NCBI GenBank assembly: GCA_036279015.1
Contig: DASUJY010000032.1
Location: forward strand, 1 to 15,076
From: DATEOR01 sp036279015
Lineage (GTDB): Bacteria > Actinomycetota > Thermoleophilia > Gaiellales > Gaiellaceae
Length of the DNA stretch: 15,076 nucleotides
Reading direction: 5' to 3'
Shown one piece after another: positions 1 to 6,763 of this stretch; the stretch's first letter is position 1, and each line of letters starts with the position of its first letter. A program made the position numbers and the translations under genes. The notes below the pieces were generated by a model, which had not been told where the DNA came from, did no database searches, and was given only the letters and a program-made list of their open reading frames with translations.

Positions 1-167
1 GGAAGGTCTTCGAGCGGAACCGGGTTGTCGAGCCTGCCTCAGCAGGCGTCGCTCCCGCTCCGCTCGCGGCGCCAGGCCCACCAGGTGCGGATCGCGGGAG
101 TCATGTGGACTGAGGGTACGGGGAGCGGCCGGGCGCCGTCAACCCCCGTCCGGAGGCCTAGGCCATA
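1..167. other. Leader region before the DUF4389 gene; possible tail of an upstream gene
   Basis: No complete gene is visible here. On the + strand the frame beginning at base 3 is open from the window edge to a TGA at 111-113. Its first ten codons nearly all end in G or C, so it could be the last residues of an upstream gene, but it is too short to identify. A perfect 6-bp hairpin (GCCTGC, loop CTCA, GCAGGC) lies at 32-47 without a T-run, so it is not a convincing terminator. A 10-bp palindrome, GGCCTAGGCC, sits at 155-164, directly before the next start codon. Confidence 0.3.
152..156 (+). promoter_or_regulatory. Ribosome binding site GGAGG for the DUF4389 gene
   Basis: A perfect GGAGG lies 11 bases before the ATG at 168. 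The next in-frame ATGs, at 180 and 198, would be too far away, so this site decides the start. It overlaps the left edge of a 10-bp palindrome at 155-164, whose folding could affect access; that is inference. Confidence 0.55.
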
Positions 168-1526
168 ATGGGCGCTGCCATGGAGCACCATCCGCCCATG
201 GAGCCCGAGCAGGCGCCGCCCGGGGACGGCATTCACCCGATCCGCATCGTCGTCGCAGACGATCTCGAGCGCTCGCGGCTCACCGTCTTCTTCCGCCTGC
301 TCCTTGCGATCCCGCTCTACATCTGGTTCCTCATCTGGTCGTTCTTCGCGAGCCTGATCTCGATCGTGAACTGGGTGATCACGCTCGTGAAGGGCTCCTC
401 GCCCGCAAGCCTCCACGACTTCTTCGCTGCCTACGTCCGCTTCACGACCCACCTGCACGCCTACGTGCTGCTGGCGGCCAATCCGTATCCCGGCTTCACG
501 GGGAAGCCGGGCTATCCGATCGACATCGAGGTCGACCCGCCCGCCCCGCAGCGGCGCTGGAAGACCCTGATCCGCTTTATCCTGGCCCTGCCGGCGCTGA
601 TCCTCGCGACGGTGCTCGTCGGAGCGCCGGGCGGGGGCGGCGGCGGAGGCGGGGGCGTCAACGGGCGAGACGGCGACGACGCCGGCACAGGGTGGGGGGC
701 CGGATTCGGGTCGACGTTCCTCGTCGTCTCCGTGCTCGCCTGGTTCGTCTGCCTCGCGCGCGCCCGCATGCCCCGCGGCATGCGAGATCTCTTCGCCTAC
801 GGGCTGCGCTACGCCGCCCAGGCGGGCGCCTACCTCTTCTTCCTCACGGATCGCTATCCGAACGCGGATCCCGCGCTGCCTCCAGCGGCCCCGCCGGAGA
901 AGCCGAGGGCCGTCCACCTGCACCTGACCGACGACCTGCGCCGCTCGCGGCTCACCGTCTTCTTCCGCTTCCTCCTCTTCCTGCCACACCTGGTCTGGCT
1001 CTTCCTCTGGGGGATCGCGGTCTTCGTCGCCGCGATCGCCAACTGGTTCGCAACGCTTGTGACCGGCCGTTCGCCCGCGGCCCTGCACCGCTTCCTCGCC
1101 GCCTACGTGCGCTACTCCGTGCAGGTCGGCGCCTTCCTCTTCCTGATCGCGAACCCGTTCCCGGGCTTCGCCGGCGCGCCGGGATATCCCGTCGAGGTCG
1201 AGATCGACGGTCCCGAGCCGCAACACCGCGCGAGAACCGCGTTCAGGCTCTTCCTCGCCGTGCCCGCTTTCATCATCGCGGGCGCCTTCTCGTCGGCGCT
1301 CCAGCTCGTCGGCGTCTTCGGGTGGTTCGCCGGCCTCGCTCTCGGCCGCATGCCGCTCGGGCTCAGGAACCTCGGGGCATGGGCGATCCGCTATGAGGCC
1401 GAGACCCACGCGTACTTCTTGCTTCTCACCGAGACCTACCCGTACAGCGGGCCGTGGGAGTTCGCGGCGAGCGCCGAGTCGGCGGAGCCGGAACCCGAGC
1501 CCGAGCCGGAGGCCGCGTTCGCGTAG
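168..1526 (+). CDS. Tandem-duplicated DUF4389 membrane protein
   Basis: This 452-residue protein carries two copies of the DUF4389 pattern. Copy one is about residues 22-235 and copy two about 247-428. Each opens with a short beta segment and DDL-RSRLTVFFR, followed by hydrophobic helices, a SPA-LH-F-AAYVR stretch and a NP-PGF-G-PGYP turn. Each copy then has a second RF/LF-LA-PA helix pair, an RMP-G-R-L motif and a closing RY---A-AYFLL-T--YP. There are several predicted membrane segments per copy and no signal peptide. Oddities are a run of nine glycines (155-163) in the loop of copy one only and an acidic EPEPEPEPE tail (440-448). DUF4389 has no established biochemical role, so no function is assigned. 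The start is set by GGAGG at 152-156. The gene's end overlaps the start of the M48 peptidase gene, suggesting co-translation. Confidence 0.9.
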   Translation: MGAAMEHHPPMEPEQAPPGDGIHPIRIVVADDLERSRLTVFFRLLLAIPLYIWFLIWSFFASLISIVNWVITLVKGSSPASLHDFFAAYVRFTTHLHAYVLLAANPYPGFTGKPGYPIDIEVDPPAPQRRWKTLIRFILALPALILATVLVGAPGGGGGGGGGVNGRDGDDAGTGWGAGFGSTFLVVSVLAWFVCLARARMPRGMRDLFAYGLRYAAQAGAYLFFLTDRYPNADPALPPAAPPEKPRAVHLHLTDDLRRSRLTVFFRFLLFLPHLVWLFLWGIAVFVAAIANWFATLVTGRSPAALHRFLAAYVRYSVQVGAFLFLIANPFPGFAGAPGYPVEVEIDGPEPQHRARTAFRLFLAVPAFIIAGAFSSALQLVGVFGWFAGLALGRMPLGLRNLGAWAIRYEAETHAYFLLLTETYPYSGPWEFAASAESAEPEPEPEPEAAFA

Positions 1527-2737
1527 GGCGTGCCTCGGCGCTCGCGGCCGCCTCGGTCGCGGCGGCCGCGGGCTGGGGGACAGCGGCGTACTTCCTCTGG
1601 CAGAGCGTCGTCCCGGACGGGCTCCGCCGTCCCGAGCTCGACGAGGCAGCCCTCTTCCCTGCCGGTGCGCTCTCGGCGGCGCGCGAATACGAGCGCTTCG
1701 TCCGCTGGGATTTCGTGGCCGCGCAGCTCGTCGTCCTCGGCGCCGTCGCGGTCTACGCGCGGGTCGGCCCTCGCTTCGTGCGCGAGTCGGCCGCCGGCCC
1801 GATCGGCACCGGGATGCTTCTCGCGATGCTCGGCCTCGGGCTCATCTGGCTGCTCCAGCTGCCCTTCGGCCTCGCGGAGCTCTGGTGGCAGCGGCGGCAC
1901 GACGTCAGCCGCGCGACCTACGGCGAGTGGATCGTCGGCGGCTGGGTCGCGCTCGGCGGCGAGTTTCTCTTCGTCTGCCTCGCGATCCTCATCGTCGTCG
2001 GGCTCGCGCGCGCGGTCGGCGACTGGTGGTGGCTCCCGGGCGCCGCCTCCTTCGTCGCCCTCGCGGCGCTCTTCACCTTCGTCTCGCCGTATCTGATCCC
2101 GGGCCAGCATCGTCTCGCCGACCCGGAGCTCTCCGCCCGGACGCGGGAGTACGAGCGGCAGCTCGGCCTCGACCCGATCCCGATCCGCGTGCAGGACGTG
2201 AGCGGCGAGACGACCGCCCCGAACGCGGAGGCGGTTGGGCTCGGCCCGACGCGGCGAGTCGTCCTCTGGAGCACGATCCTCCGGCCTGCGTTCAGCCTCG
2301 AGGAGCAGGGCGTCGTCGTCGCGCACGAGCTCGGCCACCACGCGCGCAACCACCTGCTCAAGAACATCGGCTGGTACGCGCTCTTCGCGCTTCCGGGCGC
2401 GTTTCTGATCGCCCGCGTGACGAGGCGGCGCGGTGGGATGCGAAACGCCGACGCCGTCCCGCTCGGGCTGCTCGCCTACGTCGTCCTCTCGCTCGTCGCC
2501 CTGCCCGCCCAGAACGTGATCACGAGGCACCTGGAGTCCGAGGCCGACTGGGTCGCGCTCACGCTCACCCGCGACCCGGATGCGGCGGCCGGCCTCTTCG
2601 AGGAGTTCACGGAGGCCGCTCACTCCGACCCGAGCCCGCCGTTTTGGTCGTACGTTCTCATGGAGACGCATCCGACCGGGCTCCAGCGGATCGAGCTGGC
2701 GCGCGCCTGGGAGGCCCGCGAGCAGGCCGGGCCCTGA
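1454..2737 (+). CDS. M48-family membrane zinc metallopeptidase
   Basis: The predicted protein has 427 residues. Its C-terminal half is a clear M48 (Ste24/HtpX-like) peptidase domain: a NAEAVGLG substrate-strand motif (257-264), the zinc site HELGHH (291-296; His291, Glu292, His295), a third ligand at Glu361 in ESEAD, and the family's late His-Pro motif THPTGLQRI (405-413). Predicted membrane helices lie at about 29-50, 88-103, 119-140, 162-186, 193-215, 304-321 and 335-352. M48 enzymes with this layout act in membrane protein quality control or protein processing, but the substrate is unknown. The only near start giving the full first helix is GTG at 1454, which overlaps the DUF4389 gene by 73 bases in another frame. 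No strong ribosome binding site precedes it, so translational coupling is likely. The first 25 residues come from the EPEPEP-coding stretch and are Arg/Gly-rich, so the true start is less certain than the domain. Confidence 0.9.
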   Translation: MGVRGERRVGGAGTRARAGGRVRVGRASALAAASVAAAAGWGTAAYFLWQSVVPDGLRRPELDEAALFPAGALSAAREYERFVRWDFVAAQLVVLGAVAVYARVGPRFVRESAAGPIGTGMLLAMLGLGLIWLLQLPFGLAELWWQRRHDVSRATYGEWIVGGWVALGGEFLFVCLAILIVVGLARAVGDWWWLPGAASFVALAALFTFVSPYLIPGQHRLADPELSARTREYERQLGLDPIPIRVQDVSGETTAPNAEAVGLGPTRRVVLWSTILRPAFSLEEQGVVVAHELGHHARNHLLKNIGWYALFALPGAFLIARVTRRRGGMRNADAVPLGLLAYVVLSLVALPAQNVITRHLESEADWVALTLTRDPDAAAGLFEEFTEAAHSDPSPPFWSYVLMETHPTGLQRIELARAWEAREQAGP

Positions 2738-2820
2738 GCGAGCCGTCCCCGTCTGCCCACCCTGGGGATTGGGCCGAGGCGCTCTTTTGCCGAAGAAGAC
2801 GACGAGGCGCGAACCCTCGA

Positions 2821-3738
2821 ATGCCGCTTCTCGACGAACCTTCCCGCGGCGAGGACGGTCAGGCACTCGTCTTCATGGCGTTGTTCCTGACGATCCTGCT
2901 CGCCGCGTCGGCCGCCGTGCTCGACGTCGGCGCCTGGTACCGCGCGCAGCGAAACCTGCAGGCGACCGTCGACGCGGCAGCGCTCGCCGGCGCCCAGGCG
3001 CTTCCGGAGGATCCCGTCGAAGCGCGTGCGCTCGCGGCCGAGTACCTGTCCAAGAACGGAGGGGTGGGAGCGGCGACGACCGTGTCGCTCGAGAGCCAGC
3101 TCCAGGGCGGCGACACGATCAAGGTCGAAGGCGTGCGCACGGCGCCTGGAATCCTCTCCCGCGTCCTGGGGATCGACGCCGTTCAGGTGCACGCGAAGGG
3201 CGCCGCGCGCTCCGGCGTCCCGGACGAGGCGCGCTGGGCCGCGCCGGTCGCGGTCGACGAGCGCCACCCGATGCTCCAGTGCAAGCCGCTCCCTTGCTTC
3301 GGGCAGCCGACCTCGATCGACCTCAAGAAGACGGGGCCGGGGGCGTTCCGCCTGATCAACCTCGACGGCTCCCGTGGTGGTACGAGCCCGGGGACGCTCG
3401 CCGAGTGGATCGTGCAGGGCTATGACGGCTACATGCCGCTCGGCTGGTACTACTCGGATCCGGGCGCGAAGTTCAACTCCTCCCAGGTCGACGACGCGTT
3501 CGACGAACGCCTCGACGACGAGCTGCTGTTCCCGGTCTACAGAGGCACGCGTGGCCAGGGAGCCAACTTCGAGTACGAGGTCGTCGGCTTCGCCGGGTTC
3601 CACGTGACGGGCTACGACTTCCAGGGGAGCAACGGGGTCATCGACGGGGACTTCACGCGCCTGATCTGGGAGGGCGTGCAGAGCCTCACCGGGGACGCCG
3701 CCGACTTCGGCGTGCGCTCCGTCTCGCTCGTGGAGTGA
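2821..3738 (+). CDS. TadE/TadG-like (Flp pilus-assembly type) secreted protein
   Basis: This is a 305-residue protein. Residues 11-62 match the N-terminal module of TadG-like proteins: EDGQAL, a hydrophobic helix (15-36), then LDVGAWYRAQRNLQATVDAA and ALAGAQALP. In this family the helix anchors the protein and the rest lies outside the membrane. Residues 65-130 hold short strands. The distinct C-terminal region (140-305) contains one Cys pair (Cys154, Cys159) and many aromatic and acidic residues; I do not recognise that region. The ATG at 2821 places the charged segment and helix correctly. The frame stays open far upstream, but that stretch is antisense-style Arg-rich sequence inside the peptidase gene and is not coding. 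No other tad genes are visible, so this is an isolated member here. A direct role in pilus assembly is unproven. Confidence 0.85.
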   Translation: MPLLDEPSRGEDGQALVFMALFLTILLAASAAVLDVGAWYRAQRNLQATVDAAALAGAQALPEDPVEARALAAEYLSKNGGVGAATTVSLESQLQGGDTIKVEGVRTAPGILSRVLGIDAVQVHAKGAARSGVPDEARWAAPVAVDERHPMLQCKPLPCFGQPTSIDLKKTGPGAFRLINLDGSRGGTSPGTLAEWIVQGYDGYMPLGWYYSDPGAKFNSSQVDDAFDERLDDELLFPVYRGTRGQGANFEYEVVGFAGFHVTGYDFQGSNGVIDGDFTRLIWEGVQSLTGDAADFGVRSVSLVE

Positions 3739-3763
3739 GCTCGGACGGGCCTGGGGCCGTTGG

Positions 3764-3769
3764 TACGCT
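3764..3769 (+). promoter_or_regulatory. Candidate -10 box (TACGCT) for a leaderless thiolase mRNA
   Basis: TACGCT fits TANNNT and ends six bases before the ATG at 3776, so a transcript would begin at or next to the start codon. No Shine-Dalgarno sequence precedes this ATG. No convincing -35 box was found 17 bases upstream. The same spacing recurs at two other genes in this window, which raises the plausibility. Confidence 0.4.
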
Positions 3770-3775
3770 CCTTTC

Positions 3776-4927
3776 ATGGCACGCGCGGTGATCGTTTCGG
3801 CGGTACGAACGCCCTTCGGGAGGCTCGGCGGCGCCCTCAAGGACTACGAGGCGACGGAGCTCGGTGCGATCGCGATTCGAGCCGCGCTCGAGCGGGCCGG
3901 CGTCCCGGATGCCGACGTCGAGTACGTCACGATGGGCCAGGTGCTCCAGGGCGGGGCAGGGCAGGCGCCCGCTCGGCAGGCCGCGGTCGGCGCCGGCCTT
4001 CCGGTCGAGGTTCCGGCCGACACCGTCAACAAGGTCTGCGCCTCCAGCATCCGGGCGGTTCAGATCGCCGACCAGATGATCCGTTCGGGAGACAACAGCG
4101 TGATCGTCGCCGGCGGGATGGAGTCGATGTCGAACGCGCCCTACGTCCTCAAGAAGGCGCGTTTCGGGTACCGACTCGGCGACGGGACGCTGATCGACCT
4201 GATGACGCATGACGGGCTCACGTCCACCTTCGACCAGAAGCACATGGTCGAGCAGGCCTCCTTCGTCTCGCGCGAGCTCGGCATCTCCCGTGAGGAGCAG
4301 GATCGCTGGGCGCTTCGCTCCCACGAGCGGGCGGTGCACGCGATCGACAACGGGCTCTTCGCCGACGAGCTCGTGGCGGTCGGAGACGTCGCGGTCGACG
4401 AAGGGCCGCGCCGCGACACGTCCTACGAGCGCCTCTCGAATCTCAAGCCGGTCTTCGATCCCGAAGGGACGACCACGGCCGGGAACGCGCCCGGCGTGAA
4501 CGACGGCGCCGGCGCGCTCGTCGTGACGAGCGAGGAATACGCGGAGTCGCACGGGCTCGAGGTGCTCGCGACCATCGTCTCGCAGGCCTACGTCGCCGAC
4601 GAGTTCGCCTATCTGGCGCGCACCCCGGCGGCGGCCGGAACGCGCGCGCTCGCCAAGGCCGGCAAGGAGATCGGGGACGTCGAGCGCGTCGAGCTGAACG
4701 AAGCCTTCTCCTCCGTCGTCGTGCACTCGGCCAAGCTGCTCGGCGCCGACACCGACCGCGTGAACGTGAACGGCGGCGCGGTCGCCCTCGGCCACCCGAT
4801 CGGCGCTTCGGGAGCGCGGATCCTCACCACCATGATCCACGAGCTGCGCCGAAACGGCGGCGGGCTCGGGCTCGCCGCGATCTGCTCCGGCGGGGGCGGC
4901 GGGGACGCCGTCCTCATCGAGGTCTAG
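3776..4927 (+). CDS. Acetyl-CoA C-acyltransferase (thiolase)
   Basis: This 383-residue protein is a thiolase of the acetoacetyl-CoA/3-ketoacyl-CoA type (atoB/phaA/fadA-like). It condenses two acetyl-CoA to acetoacetyl-CoA or runs the reverse cleavage. The nucleophilic cysteine is Cys88 in VNKVCASS, the NEAF motif is at 308-311, the catalytic histidine is His340 in GGAVALGHPIGASGAR, and the second cysteine is Cys370 in ICSGGGGGDA. The N-terminal VIVSAVRTPFGRLGG and the length are typical. Two positions deviate from well-known enzymes: GNAPGVNDGAGA (236-247) replaces the more usual GNASG-NDGA, and the loop at 155-163 reads KHMVEQASF instead of HMG-TAEN. Chain-length preference is therefore uncertain. 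It lies 37 bases after the TadG-like gene. The 3-hydroxyacyl-CoA dehydrogenase for the next pathway step is two genes downstream. Confidence 0.96.
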   Translation: MARAVIVSAVRTPFGRLGGALKDYEATELGAIAIRAALERAGVPDADVEYVTMGQVLQGGAGQAPARQAAVGAGLPVEVPADTVNKVCASSIRAVQIADQMIRSGDNSVIVAGGMESMSNAPYVLKKARFGYRLGDGTLIDLMTHDGLTSTFDQKHMVEQASFVSRELGISREEQDRWALRSHERAVHAIDNGLFADELVAVGDVAVDEGPRRDTSYERLSNLKPVFDPEGTTTAGNAPGVNDGAGALVVTSEEYAESHGLEVLATIVSQAYVADEFAYLARTPAAAGTRALAKAGKEIGDVERVELNEAFSSVVVHSAKLLGADTDRVNVNGGAVALGHPIGASGARILTTMIHELRRNGGGLGLAAICSGGGGGDAVLIEV

Positions 4928-4944
4928 CTCTCCGGCTTCAGGCG

Positions 4945-4975
4945 TGTCCTCCCGCAGAACGCGGGGTAGAGGACA
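4945..4975 (+). promoter_or_regulatory. Hairpin that pairs with the ribosome binding site of the yihY-like gene
   Basis: TGTCCTC (4945-4951) pairs perfectly with GAGGACA (4969-4975). Inside it, CCGC (4952-4955) pairs with GCGG (4961-4964) around an AGAAC loop, leaving GGTA (4965-4968) as a bulge. The 3' arm contains AGAGGA (4968-4973), a good Shine-Dalgarno sequence five bases before the GTG at 4979. Folding would hide that site. There is no T-run after the stem, so an intrinsic terminator for the thiolase is less likely than translational control. Confidence 0.5.
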
Positions 4976-4978
4976 GCC

Positions 4979-5809
4979 GTGGCGATCCGCGCAGTGCCCG
5001 TGCGGCTTGGAAGTGTCCGGCAATCCGTCGGCGATCTGGCCGCGGGCTTCGCCGAGCACGGCCTCTTCACGTTCGCCTCCGCGATCGCGTTCCGGGCCCT
5101 CGTCGCTCTCGTGCCGCTCGTGCTCCTCGGTCTCGCGCTCCTGGGCGTCTTCGGGCTGACGGATGTCTGGACGGACACGATCGCGCCTGCGCTCAGGGCG
5201 CATCTGACGCTCCCCGTCTTCGCGGGGATCGACTCGACGGTGCAGAAGATCTTCACGAGCAACTCCGCCGGCCTCATCGCGCTCGCGACCGTCCTGGTCG
5301 TCTGGGACATGACCTGGGCCGTGAACGGCGTCATGCAGGCCCTGAACCGGATCCACGAGGTCGAGGAGCGGCGCTCGACGATGCGGCGCGTCGCGGTTGC
5401 CGTCGCCCTCGCAGTGGCCGTCGTCGCCTGCCTGATCGCGAGCGTCCTCGTCCAGGCGCTGGCCCCCGGTCTCGCCGATGGTGCACTCGACGTCTTCCTC
5501 AGCATCGTGCGCTGGCCGGTCGCGATCTTCTTTCTCTGGGTCGCTCTCGGGTTGCTCTTCCGCTACGCGCCGGCCGAGAAGCCGGAGGTGCGCTGGGCGA
5601 GCGGCGGATCGCTCCTCGTGATCGGGACGTGGATCGTGGCGTCGGTGCTTTTTCGCTTCTGGGTCACGGACGTGGCGAGCTTCAAGAGCGCGACGGGGAG
5701 CCTCACCGTCTTCCTCGCGCTCACGTCGTACATCATGGTCTCGACGACGATCTTCCTCGTCGGGGTCGAGATGGACGAGTTAGCGCGCAAGAGGAACGCC
5801 CGCTCGTAG
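4979..5809 (+). CDS. YihY/BrkB (UPF0761) family inner-membrane protein
   Basis: This 276-residue protein has the YihY/BrkB pattern. A short N-terminal helix is followed by FASAIAFRALVALVPLVLL (32-50), a central AVNGVMQALNRIHEVEERRS (114-133), three further hydrophobic helices, and the closing block RYAPAEKPEVRWASGGSLL with GSLTVFLALTSYIMVSTTIF and GVEMDE (195-267). About six membrane helices are predicted, with no signal peptide. The family was once annotated as ribonuclease BN by mistake; its true function is unclear, and transporter-like or lipid-related roles have been proposed. The start is GTG at 4979, supported by AGAGGA five bases upstream, although that site lies in a hairpin stem. 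It sits between two acyl-CoA metabolism genes on the same strand, with gaps of 51 and 59 bases. Confidence 0.92.
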   Translation: MAIRAVPVRLGSVRQSVGDLAAGFAEHGLFTFASAIAFRALVALVPLVLLGLALLGVFGLTDVWTDTIAPALRAHLTLPVFAGIDSTVQKIFTSNSAGLIALATVLVVWDMTWAVNGVMQALNRIHEVEERRSTMRRVAVAVALAVAVVACLIASVLVQALAPGLADGALDVFLSIVRWPVAIFFLWVALGLLFRYAPAEKPEVRWASGGSLLVIGTWIVASVLFRFWVTDVASFKSATGSLTVFLALTSYIMVSTTIFLVGVEMDELARKRNARS

Positions 5810-5821
5810 AGATCGTTTCAG

Positions 5822-5862
5822 GATGAGACTCAGGTCATCATTTTGAGACGGTCTCTTAAGCT
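5822..5862 (+). promoter_or_regulatory. Symmetric AT-richer patch before the dehydrogenase gene: possible operator and -10 box
   Basis: This short gap is less GC-rich than its surroundings. It holds TGAGACTCA (5824-5832) and GAGACGGTCTC (5845-5855), two inverted repeats with single-base centres. They share TGAGAC, repeated at a 20-base interval (5824 and 5844). TAAGCT (5857-5862) follows, ending six bases before the GTG start, as a -10 box of a leaderless transcript would. GATGA and TCATC (5822-5839) followed by ATTTT could also be a weak terminator for the yihY-like gene. A regulator binding to the two sites is inference. Confidence 0.4.
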
Positions 5863-5868
5863 GGCGGC

Positions 5869-6711
5869 GTGCAGTTCGAGCACGTCCTCGTCGTCGGCGC
5901 CGGCCAGATGGGCGGCGGCATCGCTCAGGTGATCGCCACGTCCGGGCGGCGCGTCTCGCTGCACGACGCCGCGCCCGGGGCCGTCGAGCGCGGCCTCCAG
6001 ACCATCGAGAAGAGCCTCGAGCGCCTCGCAGCGAAAGGAGCCGACCTGGTTCCCGGCCACGTGCTCGGGCGCGTCAGCGACGCGGGCGCGATCGTCCCGG
6101 CCGACCTCATGGTCGAGGCGGTCGTCGAGAACGCCGCCGTCAAGGAGGAGATCTTCCGGGAGGCGGACGGGATCCTTCCGCCCGGGGCGATCCTCGCCTC
6201 GAACACGTCGTCGATCCCGATCGCCTCGCTCGCCGCCGTCACGAAGAGGCCCGACCGCGTGATCGGCATGCACTTCTTCAACCCGGTGCCCGTGATGGCG
6301 CTCGTCGAGGTCGTGAGCACGCCTGCGACCTCGCCCGAGACTCGCGAGGCGGTGGTCGAGCTCGCCCGCGAGCTCGGCAAGACGCCGGCCGAGGCGAACG
6401 ACTTTCCCGGCTTCGTCTCGAATCGGATCCTGATGCCGTACGTGAACGAAGCGGTGTGGGCCCTCCACGACGGCGTCGCCGAGCCGGAGGCGATCGACAC
6501 GATCGCGAAGCTCGGCTTCAACCATCCGATGGGGCCCCTCGCTCTCGCCGACCTGATCGGGCTCGACACGTGCGTGGCGATCCTCGAGGTGCTGCGTGAC
6601 GGCCTCGACGACTCGCGCTACGAGCCGTGCCCGCTCCTGCGGCAGCATGTGGCCGCCGGGCGCCTAGGACGGAAGTCCGGCGCCGGCTTCTACTCGTACG
6701 ACGAGACCTGA
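5869..6711 (+). CDS. 3-hydroxybutyryl-CoA / 3-hydroxyacyl-CoA dehydrogenase
   Basis: This 280-residue NAD(P)-dependent enzyme interconverts acetoacetyl-CoA and 3-hydroxybutyryl-CoA (Hbd/PaaH/FadB2 type). The Rossmann dinucleotide motif is VVGAGQMGGGIAQV (8-21), with Asp33 placed as in NAD-preferring relatives. SNTSS (111-115) and IGMHFFNPVPVM (132-143), with the catalytic His135 and its Glu partner at 147, form the active site. FVSNRILMPYVNEA (182-195) starts the C-terminal helical domain, and NHPMGPLALADLIGLD (218-233) is the substrate-side motif. The length matches single-domain enzymes of this family, not the multifunctional FadB. The start is GTG at 5869, because the glycine motif begins eight residues in, as usual; no Shine-Dalgarno sequence is seen. 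Together with the upstream thiolase it covers two consecutive steps of short-chain acyl-CoA turnover. Direction of flux (synthesis or beta-oxidation) cannot be read from the sequence. Confidence 0.96.
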   Translation: MQFEHVLVVGAGQMGGGIAQVIATSGRRVSLHDAAPGAVERGLQTIEKSLERLAAKGADLVPGHVLGRVSDAGAIVPADLMVEAVVENAAVKEEIFREADGILPPGAILASNTSSIPIASLAAVTKRPDRVIGMHFFNPVPVMALVEVVSTPATSPETREAVVELARELGKTPAEANDFPGFVSNRILMPYVNEAVWALHDGVAEPEAIDTIAKLGFNHPMGPLALADLIGLDTCVAILEVLRDGLDDSRYEPCPLLRQHVAAGRLGRKSGAGFYSYDET

Positions 6712-6730
6712 CTCACCCCTTCGCGGGATC

Positions 6731-6757
6731 ATTCGAATCGGCTCCGGCACCGATCTT
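6731..6757 (+). promoter_or_regulatory. Possible promoter of the lipoprotein gene
   Basis: The 52-base gap holds an 8-bp palindrome, ATTCGAAT (6731-6738), and GATCTT (6752-6757), which ends six bases before the ATG at 6764. GATCTT keeps the A at position 2 and T at position 6 of TANNNT but lacks the first T, so it is a weaker -10 candidate than the others in this window. No Shine-Dalgarno sequence is present. Confidence 0.25.
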
Positions 6758-6763
6758 CGTGGC

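Noticed and set aside
32..47. Hairpin GCCTGC-CTCA-GCAGGC as an intrinsic terminator
   Set aside because: The stem is perfect but only 6 bp and is not followed by a run of T, and no upstream gene is established.
39..1409. A 456-codon open frame on the - strand opposite the DUF4389 gene
   Set aside because: The translation is Glu/Arg/Gly-rich with no recognisable domain, while the + strand frame encodes a duplicated membrane protein with a ribosome binding site.
2738..2820. Possible GCGC...GCGC stem with TCTTTT near 2779-2812 as a terminator or regulator
   Set aside because: Only four outer pairs form, with a poor interior; nothing exceeds chance for this base composition.
3686..5356. A 556-codon open frame on the - strand opposite the thiolase and yihY-like genes
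   Set aside because: It crosses two well-identified + strand genes, has Arg/Asp/His-rich composition and shows no conserved motif; it is an antisense shadow.
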